This document shows, in pieces, positions 9,293-16,697 of a DNA stretch of 64,000 nucleotides. The DNA comes from Streptacidiphilus sp. PB12-B1b (GTDB lineage: Bacteria; Actinomycetota; Actinomycetes; Streptomycetales; Streptomycetaceae), in the NCBI RefSeq assembly GCF_014084125.1, contig NZ_CP048405.1:3038001-3102000 (forward strand), in the 5' to 3' direction. How positions within the stretch are numbered: the first letter of the stretch is position 1; the number at the start of each line of letters is the position of its first letter. Below the pieces are notes generated by a model that was given only the letters and a program-made list of their open reading frames with translations, ran no database searches and was not told the origin of the DNA. Made by a program: the position numbers and the translations under genes.

Positions 9293-10033
9293 TCAGCCGC
9301 GCGCGTGCTCCCGCGCCCGCCGGAGCAGGACGGCCGGCTGCCGCAGGGCCGGGCGGTCGTGGCGCCGGACCGGCGCGCTGCGCAGCAGGCCGCCCGGCAC
9401 CTGGAGCGGCACCGGACGGGCTGCGGCCACCAGCTGCGGCCCCCACAGCGGGTCGTGGGCCACGTCGGGCAGGACGGTCACCACCGTCCCGGTGTGCTCG
9501 GCATGGATCATCGCGCCGTTGCCCGCGTAGATGCCGACGTGGTGCACCGGCCCGCCCCGGCCGGCGAAGAACAGCAGGTCGCCCGGGATGACCTGGTCCA
9601 GCGGGATGCGTCGGCCGACCGCCAGCTGGGCCACGCTGTAGTGCGGCAGCGCCACCGCACCCTCGGTGGCCTGGTACCAGGCGTAGCGGGCCAGCCCGCT
9701 GCAGTCGAAGCCGACGGTGTGGTCGGCCATGCAGACGCCGTCCAGGTAGCCGTTGACGCCGTCGCAGAAACCGAGGGTCGGCCCGTCGAAGCTGCCGCCG
9801 CCCCACGCGTACGGCGTGCCCAGCCGATCCAGTGCCGCCACCACCACCCGTTCGCCGGTGATCCGCTCGGCCGTGGTCGCCACCGCGGCGGACCGGGCAG
9901 GGGCCGCCGTCGCGGCCGGACCGGCCAGCAGGACCAGCGGGAACAGCAGGGCGAGCACCGGGGCGACGGTACGGACCAGCGAGGACCGGCGGAGGCGCGG
10001 CGCGGACGAGGTGATCACCCGTCGATTGGACAC
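9293..10033 (-). CDS. Secreted NlpC/P60 (C40) cell-wall hydrolase
   Basis: The GTG at 10033 is preferred because an upstream extension would overlap the neighbouring membrane-protein gene and lacks signal-peptide character. From here a positively charged n-region and a long hydrophobic stretch (VAPVLALLFPLVLLAG) form a signal peptide. The catalytic domain has TPYAWGG, FDCSGLARYAW (nucleophile Cys), PGDLLFF and HHVGIYAG (His), then a HAEHTG segment. This is the normal order for D,L-endopeptidases that cut peptidoglycan stem peptides outside the cell. An insertion rich in Gly, Asp and Cys between AWGGG and FDCSG is longer than in typical members. It is 49 bases downstream of the MAB_1171c-type gene, so co-transcription is possible. 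Confidence 0.85.
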   Translation of the reverse strand: MSNRRVITSSAPRLRRSSLVRTVAPVLALLFPLVLLAGPAATAAPARSAAVATTAERITGERVVVAALDRLGTPYAWGGGSFDGPTLGFCDGVNGYLDGVCMADHTVGFDCSGLARYAWYQATEGAVALPHYSVAQLAVGRRIPLDQVIPGDLLFFAGRGGPVHHVGIYAGNGAMIHAEHTGTVVTVLPDVAHDPLWGPQLVAAARPVPLQVPGGLLRSAPVRRHDRPALRQPAVLLRRAREHARG

Positions 10034-10082
10034 CGCCCCCGGGCGTGCGGCGGGTTCCGACTCGCCGCCCCGCGCGGGTTCG

Positions 10083-11159
10083 TCAGACCGGCGTACGGCC
10101 GGTGCGGCGCAGGGCGGCCGCCGCCCGCAGCAGGCTGTCGGTCTCCGCCTCCAGGCTCGCCGGCTCGGCGCCGCCGCCCGCGCGGTGGCCGCCCGGCACC
10201 GCCGGAACGGCCTGCGCCGCACCGCCCGGCGGCCGGGCCCGCTGCCCGTCGCGGATCTCGATGACCCGGCGGTAGAGCGCGAACTGGGCGTCCCGGGGCG
10301 GCAGCCAGGCCAGCCAGCGGGGCGAGGGCGCGCGCAGCGCGATGTCCGGCAGGGAGTCGTAGGAGGCCCGCCACAGCGGCCCCAGGGCGAGGTACCGCCG
10401 GTAGTCCGTCAACCACCGCCCCGCGCGCCGGAACACCGGCGGCCACAGGCTGACCGTGCCCCCGCACACGGCCAGCGCGATGCAGGCCAGCCCCAGCACT
10501 CCGGAGACCAGGTCCTCCCCGCCGTTCTGGACGCCGCTGCGCAGGATGTCCACCACGTCGTCCACGCCCCAGGCCGCCCAGACCGCGCCGACGACCGCGC
10601 TCGCCTTCAGCACCGCCAGGCCCTGCCGCAGCTGGCACGGCGCCATGGCCCGGGCACAGCGGTCCAGGGCGAGCACGAAGACCGCCAGGCAGAAGCAGGT
10701 GTATCCGGCGGTCAGCGCGTCATGGCCGGCCAGCAGCAGCCGACCGGCTGCCCCGTTCACCGCCTCGGCGTTGCCCACCTCGCTGGTGCGGGCGAGCAGG
10801 AACAGCAGGGCCGAGACCACGATCGGCCACCGGCTGCGCCCGGTCCGGCGCGGTGCGCGCCGCGCAGCCAGGCCCGGGGTCGCGGTCGGCAGGGCGTCGG
10901 CCAGCAGCGCCAGCGAGCGGACCGCCGCCATCCGCAGCAGATCGCCCAGCAGCACCCCGGAGTTGCCGACCGGGGAGGCGCGGTCCAGCAGCGCCACCGT
11001 GGCCGGAGCGGACACCACCATGGCGGCCGCCTGGGTCAGCGCGAACCAGGTGCCGTGCCGGACCGTCAGGGCGATGCCCGCATGCCTGGCCACGACGAAG
11101 CGCGAGGCCCCGAGCAGCGCCACCATCAGGGCCGACGCGAAGACCAGGGTGTCATCCAC
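10083..11159 (-). CDS. MAB_1171c-family multi-pass membrane protein
   Basis: This 358-residue protein begins at a GTG that overlaps the upstream ImmA/IrrE gene by 8 bases. The first 240 residues hold about six to seven hydrophobic helices (for example FALTQAAAMVVSAPATVALL and WPIVVSALLFLLA). The cytoplasmic C-terminal part has the conserved stretch LWP--FRRAGRWLTDYRRYLALGPLWRA--D--P-IAL and an RRVIEIRDG motif. This layout is characteristic of the MAB_1171c (DUF6545) putative transporters that follow XRE and ImmA genes in many Streptomyces. Function is unknown. The conserved RRVIEIRD tail suggests a regulatory rather than purely transport role (inference). Confidence 0.8.
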   Translation of the reverse strand: MDDTLVFASALMVALLGASRFVVARHAGIALTVRHGTWFALTQAAAMVVSAPATVALLDRASPVGNSGVLLGDLLRMAAVRSLALLADALPTATPGLAARRAPRRTGRSRWPIVVSALLFLLARTSEVGNAEAVNGAAGRLLLAGHDALTAGYTCFCLAVFVLALDRCARAMAPCQLRQGLAVLKASAVVGAVWAAWGVDDVVDILRSGVQNGGEDLVSGVLGLACIALAVCGGTVSLWPPVFRRAGRWLTDYRRYLALGPLWRASYDSLPDIALRAPSPRWLAWLPPRDAQFALYRRVIEIRDGQRARPPGGAAQAVPAVPGGHRAGGGAEPASLEAETDSLLRAAAALRRTGRTPV

Positions 11160-11685
11160 GGTCGCCGCCGGGCGGCCCGAGGCCGAGCAGGCCGCGCAGC
11201 GGCAGGCTCTGCGCCTCCGGCAGCACCGGCTCCGGCGCGGCGCTTCGGGCCCGGCACAGGATCAGCGACGCCAGCAGCTCGGCCTCCTGCTCCTGGGGCT
11301 GCGAGTAGACGGTCCGGCCCAGCACCCGGTTGATCAGGGCCGGCGGCAGCTGCGGCAGCAGCCCGGCCGCCTCGACCCCGGTGGCCAGGGGCGCCGTGTG
11401 GTGCCCGCAGAGCAGGTGCGCGATCTCGTGCAGCAGGATGTGCTGCTGGTGCAGCGGCGAGGTGTCGTCCGCATAGAGGATGTAGTCGACGTCGTCGGTG
11501 GTGGCCAGCAGTCCGCAGGGAGCGTGCGGCCGGGTGGCCATCGGGATGACGTCGATCCGCCGTCCGCGTTCGGCGGCCACCGCCTCGATGAACCGGTCCA
11601 GGTCGAAGGGGACCGGCAGCGGCAGCGCGTCGGCCAGGCGGCGGCACCGGCGGCGCAGCTGCCGGTACCCGCGATCGCCCCGCAC
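11152..11685 (-). CDS. ImmA/IrrE-family zinc metallopeptidase
   Basis: This 177-residue protein starts at a GTG with a strong GGGAGGAG ribosome binding site. The HEIAH motif (residues 86-90) inside an ILLHEIAHLLCGHH helix gives the two Zn-binding histidines and catalytic Glu, and a downstream QEQEAELLASLIL helix supplies the third ligand. ImmA/IrrE proteases usually cleave a partner XRE repressor, and such a gene (11725-12162) lies 39 bases upstream on the same strand. The 3' end overlaps the membrane-protein gene, so the three form an operon. Substrate and inducing signal are unknown. Confidence 0.88.
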   Translation of the reverse strand: MRGDRGYRQLRRRCRRLADALPLPVPFDLDRFIEAVAAERGRRIDVIPMATRPHAPCGLLATTDDVDYILYADDTSPLHQQHILLHEIAHLLCGHHTAPLATGVEAAGLLPQLPPALINRVLGRTVYSQPQEQEAELLASLILCRARSAAPEPVLPEAQSLPLRGLLGLGPPGGDRG

Positions 11686-11724
11686 CCGCGTCTCCTCCCA
11701 CCGGCCGGCGTCAGCCCGGCCGGG

Positions 11725-12162
11725 CTACTCCGCTGCGGCCTGCGGGGGCTGGCGCCGCAGCGCCTCGCGCCGACCGATAATGTCGATCAGCTCACTGACC
11801 GTGTCAAGGGCCTCGGGGGAGAGGTTGACCGCGCGCAGGGCGACGCTGCGCACACCGGCGTCGCGCAGGGCGCCCAGCAGCCGCAGCTGGTCGGCGATCT
11901 CGGCGGCCTGGTCGTCGTCGAAGAAGTACGCGGGCGGCACCTGGAAGAACCCGGCCAGCGCTTCGAGGTGCCGCTTGGTCGGGTTGTCCCGGCGGCCGCT
12001 GCGCAGCTGCCACAGGTACGTCGCCGAGAAGCTCTCGCCGGTCGCCTCCCGGCAGGCCCGGGCGGCCTCCTCGTTGCTGTACGGCGTGCCGTCCGGACGG
12101 TGCACCACGTCGAACAGCCGGTCGATCTTCTGTGCCAGCGACAGCGGACCCACGGCGTCCAC
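11725..12162 (-). CDS. XRE-family helix-turn-helix regulator
   Basis: The GTG at 12162 is chosen because GGAGGGGG lies just upstream; the open frame continues further but is not protein-like. The 145-residue protein has an N-terminal HTH (about 5-75) with SATYLWQLRSGRRDNPTKRHLEALAGFF in two segments as recognition and stabilising helices. A PPAYFFDD loop follows, then an Arg-rich C-terminal helical region. This is the standard Streptomyces XRE protein paired with ImmA/IrrE. It probably represses its own operon and is the candidate substrate of the adjacent protease. It is divergent from the oxidoreductase gene at 12359. Confidence 0.86.
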   Translation of the reverse strand: MDAVGPLSLAQKIDRLFDVVHRPDGTPYSNEEAARACREATGESFSATYLWQLRSGRRDNPTKRHLEALAGFFQVPPAYFFDDDQAAEIADQLRLLGALRDAGVRSVALRAVNLSPEALDTVSELIDIIGRREALRRQPPQAAAE

Positions 12163-12358
12163 CAACCCCCTCCAGCCCGGTGCAGCGCGGATGAACGGCT
12201 GACACACCCGGACGAGTCTAGCCACTCGCCGCCGATCCCGGCCGGGGCGGCCCCGATCGGCCGCACCGGGGAACAACACCCGGGCCGGCGGCGGTTGTCG
12301 GCCTTGCCGGCTGTCCGAGCCGGAGCGTGTCGGGTGCGACGTGTGGAAGGAGCGGGCC

Positions 12359-13210
12359 ATGGGTGCAGGCGTCGGTGCGGAGCGGGGCACGGTCGGCGTA
12401 TGGCGGCACGGCGGCGGGCTGACGCCCGGGCTGGCGGTGGAGCTGGAGCGCCTCGGCTACGGCAGGATCTGGATCGGCGGCTCGCCCTCCGGCGACCTCC
12501 AGGGGGCCGAGCAACTCCTGGACGCCACCTCGACCATCGGCCTGGCCACCGGGATCGTCAACATCTGGCAGGACGACGCGGTCACCGTCGCCGCCTCGTT
12601 CCGGAGGCTGGAGGAGCGCCACCCGGGGCGGTTCCTGCTCGGCATCGGCGCGGGCCACCGCGAGGCGATCGGCGACCGGTACGTCCGCCCCTACGACGCC
12701 CTGGTCGAGTACCTGGACGTGCTGGACGCCGAGGGCGTGCCGCAGCAGCGGCGGGTGCTGGCCGCGCTCGGCCCGCGGGTGCTGCGGCTGGCCGGCGAAC
12801 GGGCCGGCGGCGCCCACCCGTACCTGGTCACCCCGGAGCACACCCGGCAGGCCCGGACGGCCCTGGGCCCGGGCCGGCTGCTGGCCCCGGAGCAGAAGGT
12901 GGTCCTGGAGGCCGACCCCCAGCGGGCCCGGGCCGTCGCCCGGCCCCGGGTCGCCTCGCCCTACCTGCAACTGGCCAACTACACCGGCAACCTGCGCCGC
13001 CTCGGCTGGAGCGAGGCGGATCTGGCGGGGGAGGGCAGCGACGCCCTCGTCGACGCGCTCGTCGCGCACGGCACCACCGAGCAGGCGGCGCTGGGCGTCC
13101 GGGCCCACCTCGACGCCGGGGCCGACGAGGTCGCCGTGCAACTCCTCACCGCCGAGGACGCCCCGGCCGAGCCCGGGTTCCGGGCCCTGGCCGAGGCGCT
13201 CTGGGGCTGA
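12359..13210 (+). CDS. LLM-class F420-dependent oxidoreductase (TIGR03620-like)
   Basis: The ATG at 12359 follows AAGGAG with proper spacing. The 283-residue TIM-barrel protein has IWIGGSPSGDL, the strand TIGLATGIVNIW and the segment RHPGRFLLGIGAGH typical of luciferase-like monooxygenases. Residues 115-150 (PYDALVEYLDVLDAEGVP) match the subfamily with a conserved Y--L--YLD-LD motif. In actinomycetes this subfamily generally uses deazaflavin F420 to oxidise or reduce an unknown small molecule. It stands alone, divergent from the XRE gene. Confidence 0.85.
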   Translation: MGAGVGAERGTVGVWRHGGGLTPGLAVELERLGYGRIWIGGSPSGDLQGAEQLLDATSTIGLATGIVNIWQDDAVTVAASFRRLEERHPGRFLLGIGAGHREAIGDRYVRPYDALVEYLDVLDAEGVPQQRRVLAALGPRVLRLAGERAGGAHPYLVTPEHTRQARTALGPGRLLAPEQKVVLEADPQRARAVARPRVASPYLQLANYTGNLRRLGWSEADLAGEGSDALVDALVAHGTTEQAALGVRAHLDAGADEVAVQLLTAEDAPAEPGFRALAEALWG

Positions 13211-13225
13211 CCCTCCGGCGCGCGG

Positions 13226-14098
13226 TCAGTCGTACTGCCGGGCCATGGCGCCGACCTGCGCGGCATCCGCGACCACCGGCCCGCCGTCGACCGGTCCGGC
13301 GGCGTCGGCCGGGCGCTGGATGTCGCTGCGGGTGACGGTCACATACCCGACCAGGAGGATGATCACCACGGACGCGGCGGCGGCGACCGTGCCGTCGCCG
13401 TAGCCCAGTCCGCCGATCGAGGCGGGCTTGCCGGCGTAGTCGGCGAAGGACGCCCCCAGCGGCCGGGTGACCACGTAGGCGAACCAGAACGCCGGCACCG
13501 GGTTCATCCGCAGCTTCCACCAGGCCGCCAGCGGCACCGCAATGAGGACCAGGAAGGCCAGCCCGGAGTCGCGGAAGCCCAGGTCCAGTGTGGTCGCGGA
13601 GAAGTCCCCGAGCGCGGTGCCCAGGGCGAACGTCGCCAGCACCGTGCACCAGTAGTAGACCTCGCGGCGGCGGGTGGTGATGCTGTGGATCGACAGCGTC
13701 CCCTCACTGCGGTGCCACAGCACCAGGACGGCGGCGAGGAACAGCGCGTACAGGGCCGTCGTGGCGTAGTAGGGCAGGCCGAGCACCACATGCAGGCCGT
13801 CGGCGGCCATGGTGCCGAAGACGGCCACCATCACCGCGGCGAACCAGTACACGGCGGCGACATAGCGCCGGGTGCGGAACTGCAGCCACAGCGCGAAGCC
13901 GAAACCGCCCACGCCGACCAGGCCCGCCACCGCCGCGTTGCCGTTCGCCAGGAAGTCGGACGTCGCCTCGCCCATGCCGGTGGTCAGGATCTTGATGACC
14001 CAGAAGAGTGCGGTGATCTCCGGGACCTTCGCGGCCAGCGGCTCGCGCCTCGACCTCGACCTCGCCCTCGCCCTCGACGGATTGACCGAACCTGGCAT
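13226..14098 (-). CDS. COG4705-family multi-pass membrane protein
   Basis: The ATG at 14098 has a GAGAGGA ribosome binding site. After a basic N-terminal segment, the 290-residue protein holds about eight transmembrane helices. Repeated motifs include VPEITALFWVIKILTTGMGE, YYWCTVLATFALGTALGDF, and WFAYVVTRPLGASFADY. The GE-TSD and ALGD--A acidic residues inside membrane helices and the internal duplication are typical of the COG4705 membrane-anchored family. That family is common in bacteria and of unknown function. Transport of a cation or small solute is only inference. Confidence 0.82.
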   Translation of the reverse strand: MPGSVNPSRARARSRSRREPLAAKVPEITALFWVIKILTTGMGEATSDFLANGNAAVAGLVGVGGFGFALWLQFRTRRYVAAVYWFAAVMVAVFGTMAADGLHVVLGLPYYATTALYALFLAAVLVLWHRSEGTLSIHSITTRRREVYYWCTVLATFALGTALGDFSATTLDLGFRDSGLAFLVLIAVPLAAWWKLRMNPVPAFWFAYVVTRPLGASFADYAGKPASIGGLGYGDGTVAAAASVVIILLVGYVTVTRSDIQRPADAAGPVDGGPVVADAAQVGAMARQYD

Positions 14099-14255
14099 GA
14101 CGTCCTCTCGTACGGCTGGTGCTGCGGCTGCCGCGGACCGCACCCCCCGCGCCGGCGGCTGCCGCCGACGGCCGAGGCGGAACCGTCCACACCGTCCACA
14201 CCGCCACCCTGGCCAACCGCCCCCCGGCGGCGCGTCCGCCTGCTGCAGCGACCGC

Positions 14256-14277
14256 GCCTACTGCGCCCGCAGTAGGC
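14256..14277. repeat. Perfect 22-base inverted repeat
   Basis: GCCTACTGCG (14256-14265) and its exact complement (14268-14277) are separated by two bases. It lies between the 3' end of the Hsp70-like gene (14370) and the start of the COG4705 gene (14098), both read leftward. It could terminate the first or be an operator for the second. The 2-base centre favours a dimeric-protein site. Confidence 0.5.
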
Positions 14278-14369
14278 TGCGGCCACCGGTACGTCCAGCG
14301 CAGCACGGGCGGATCGGCCTCGGGTAGCGCCCGGTCCGTCGGCGGTCGGCCCCGGCCGTGCTGCGCGGC

Positions 14370-16127
14370 TCAGGAGGCGGCCTGCATGTGCGCCTGCGTG
14401 ATGACGCCCCCGACCACGGTGTAGGTGCCGGTGAACTGCTTCACGCTGCCGTCGGCCTGCGTGGCTGTCAGATCGACGTCGGCCACCGTGGGGCTCTCGT
14501 CCTGAATGATCGCGTCGTCGTGGACGGTGCCGGACAGGCCGGAGACGAAGGTGGCGTAGTCGCTGTTCAGGTTCTTGGCGCCCAACTGCCATGCCTGCTG
14601 GTAGTCGTGGCTGTTGATCGCGGCGAAGTACGCATCGAGCACGGCGGCGGGCGTGCCCGCCGAGGGGGAGGACGAGACGGTGGGCGAGGGCGAGGCGGAC
14701 GCCGAGGGGCTCCCGGTGAGGCCGGTGGGCGCGGCCGGTTGCGGGAGCGCGGCGGAGACGCTCACCGGCGGCGCGGCCTGCGGCGTCCGGTGCGGGCCGG
14801 TGTGCCCGCCGTGGCCGTTCAGCAGCGTGAACGAGAGCACGCCGCCCGCTGCAGCGGCCACCACGATCGCGGCGGGCAGCCACATTCCGCGCCGCCTGCC
14901 GCGCCCCGGCGGGACGTCGGGCGGCCCGTCCCGGTACGGGGCCGGCAGGTCGGAGAGCGCCGTGTGCAGCAGCCCGGCCGAGCCGCCGGGCGCGGCCACG
15001 TCCGGGACCGCGGGGACCGGGGCGAACGGAAAGGCGTGCAGGGGCTGGGTCTCGGCCGTGTCCTCGGCCTGCGGTGCGGCGGTGAGCGGTGCGGCCTTCC
15101 CCAGCACCACCGTCGCGGCTCCGGCTTCGAGGGCGGGCTCGGGCGCCTGTACGGGGGGCGTCGGGCGGAGGAGGGCCACTGTCCGGCCGTCGGTGTCACT
15201 GTCGGTGGCGTCGGTCGGGGAGGCGAGCGCCGCCGCGGTCGTGGCTCTGCCCATCAGCGCGGCGGCTGCCAGGGTGGCTGCGGCCAGCGCCGCCGCCGGG
15301 TCGACCGTCGGCCCGTCGCCGCCCGCCGGTGCGGTGCGCGGTGCGGGCACGGTGAGCGGGCCGGGCGGCGTCTGCGTGGGGCCGAGTCTGGACTCGGCGT
15401 CGTCCGCCGCTATCAGTGCCCCCAGCACCGCCGCCGTGTCCGGCCGGTCGGTGACGAAGGCGGTCAGCCCCAGCGACCGCCTCACCCGCGTGGCCGCGCC
15501 GGGGAGCCGTGCCGCGTCGCCGGTCAGGTAGACCGCCGCCAGCTCGCCCGTGCGCAGCCGGGCCTGTTCCACCAGCGCCGCCAGCTCCGACACGATCCGG
15601 GCCCGTGCGGCTTCCTGGGCAGCTTCCTCGGCGGCCGGGCCCTCGCCGGTGGACGGCAGCGCCGGGGAGGTGCCCTGGAACACCGGTGTCGGCCCGGCGG
15701 CGGTGTTGCGGACCAGGGCCACCGCCACCGACCCCGGCCGGGCGTCGTAGACGGCGACGCAGGTGGACTCCGGCAGCGCCAGCCGGGCCCGGAAGTAGCG
15801 GGCCAAAGCCGTCGGCGCCGCCACGAAGACGGGCGGGGGCAGATCGGCGGCCAGCGCCTGGCGGCGCGCCGCCTCGAACTGCGCCTCGTCCCAGCCCAGC
15901 GGATGCACCACGGCCACCCGGCCGGGCCCGCCGCCGCCGTGCCGGGCCGCCCCGGACTCGGCGGCGCACCGCAGCAAAGCGCCCAGCCGCTCCGCCTCCC
16001 CGGCGGCCGGGTCGGGTGGCGCGGTCCGGAATCCGGACACGTCCACCGGCTTCAACCGGCCGTCCGCACCGGCGGCGGCGCAGGGCAGCGCGGCGGTCGG
16101 ATCGACCGCGAGTTCCCAGCGTGTCAT
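14370..16127 (-). CDS. Membrane-anchored Hsp70/actin-like ATPase-fold protein with C-terminal NTF2-like domain
   Basis: Residues 1-260 have the order of an Hsp70/actin nucleotide-binding fold: WELAVD at the N-terminus, RVAVVHPLGWDEAQ, TALARYFRARL, CVAVYDARPGSVAVALV (phosphate-2-like), ELAAVYLTGDAARLPG (adenosine-like) and a final DTAAVLGALIA helix. The phosphate loops are degenerate compared with DnaK, so ATPase activity is uncertain. A Pro/Ala-rich linker, one transmembrane helix (MWLPAAIVVAAAAGGVLSF, near 415) and a Ser/Thr-rich extracellular stalk follow. The C-terminus (about 490-585) is NTF2-like (AVLDAYFAAINSHDYQQAWQ). It is the last gene of a three-gene minus-strand cluster, 48 bases after the small Asn-motif gene. 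No substrate-binding domain of classical Hsp70 is present. Confidence 0.75.
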   Translation of the reverse strand: MTRWELAVDPTAALPCAAAGADGRLKPVDVSGFRTAPPDPAAGEAERLGALLRCAAESGAARHGGGGPGRVAVVHPLGWDEAQFEAARRQALAADLPPPVFVAAPTALARYFRARLALPESTCVAVYDARPGSVAVALVRNTAAGPTPVFQGTSPALPSTGEGPAAEEAAQEAARARIVSELAALVEQARLRTGELAAVYLTGDAARLPGAATRVRRSLGLTAFVTDRPDTAAVLGALIAADDAESRLGPTQTPPGPLTVPAPRTAPAGGDGPTVDPAAALAAATLAAAALMGRATTAAALASPTDATDSDTDGRTVALLRPTPPVQAPEPALEAGAATVVLGKAAPLTAAPQAEDTAETQPLHAFPFAPVPAVPDVAAPGGSAGLLHTALSDLPAPYRDGPPDVPPGRGRRRGMWLPAAIVVAAAAGGVLSFTLLNGHGGHTGPHRTPQAAPPVSVSAALPQPAAPTGLTGSPSASASPSPTVSSSPSAGTPAAVLDAYFAAINSHDYQQAWQLGAKNLNSDYATFVSGLSGTVHDDAIIQDESPTVADVDLTATQADGSVKQFTGTYTVVGGVITQAHMQAAS

Positions 16128-16175
16128 CGCTTCTGTCCCCCCTCGTGCGTTCGGTGCCTGTCGGCTCGGCCGGGC

Positions 16176-16643
16176 TCAGCCGCCGAACAGCTTCAGCACC
16201 ACGGCCTGCAACTGGGCCAGTGAGCCGACCAGCGCCGTCGCCGTCGTCGCCAGGGCCCCGCCGCCGGAGGCCACGGACGTCACGGCGGCCAGCGCGTCCA
16301 CCACCATCGACACCCGGCGGCGGATGACGCCGGCCCCGGGGGAGTCCTTCCCGGTCTCGGCCTCGACGCGGGCGAGGTGCTCCTCGGCGTCCTCGGCGTC
16401 CTCCTCCGCGATCGCGTCGGGGGCGTCGGCGCGCAGCCGGGTCAGGGACTGGCGCACCTCCTCCAGCACGGCTCTGAGATCCGCCAGGGTCACCTCCTCC
16501 GGCAGCGTGGAGGGGCTGGCCGGGGCGATGGTCTGCACGATCCGGTTGTTCGAACCGGCGGCCATGTTGCCGTTGTTGGGCGAGTTCTGGTTGACGATGC
16601 CGGACTGGTTGGTCCAGTTCGGTTCGGGCGCGTCGGCGTGCAC
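16176..16643 (-). CDS. Small Asn-motif protein with helical C-terminus, function unknown
   Basis: This 155-residue protein starts at a GTG with GGAGGGGG six bases upstream. Residues 8-38 form an Asn/Gln/Gly-rich motif (PNWTNQ, GIVNQNSPNNGNMAAGSNNR) that recurs at the C-terminus of the next upstream protein. Residues 50-105 are highly charged and likely coiled coil (RAVLEEVRQSLTRLR, DAEDAEEHLARVEAE). The C-terminal 45 residues are Ala/Val/Leu-rich and could be an amphipathic or membrane-associated helical hairpin. No known enzyme motif is seen. Its position between a multi-pass membrane protein and a membrane-anchored Hsp70-like protein suggests an adaptor (inference). Confidence 0.72.
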   Translation of the reverse strand: MHADAPEPNWTNQSGIVNQNSPNNGNMAAGSNNRIVQTIAPASPSTLPEEVTLADLRAVLEEVRQSLTRLRADAPDAIAEEDAEDAEEHLARVEAETGKDSPGAGVIRRRVSMVVDALAAVTSVASGGGALATTATALVGSLAQLQAVVLKLFGG

Positions 16644-16697
16644 GGAGTCCCCCTCCGGTCGGTTGGCGGTACGGCGCTGCGGGGCGGTGCGCGGCGG

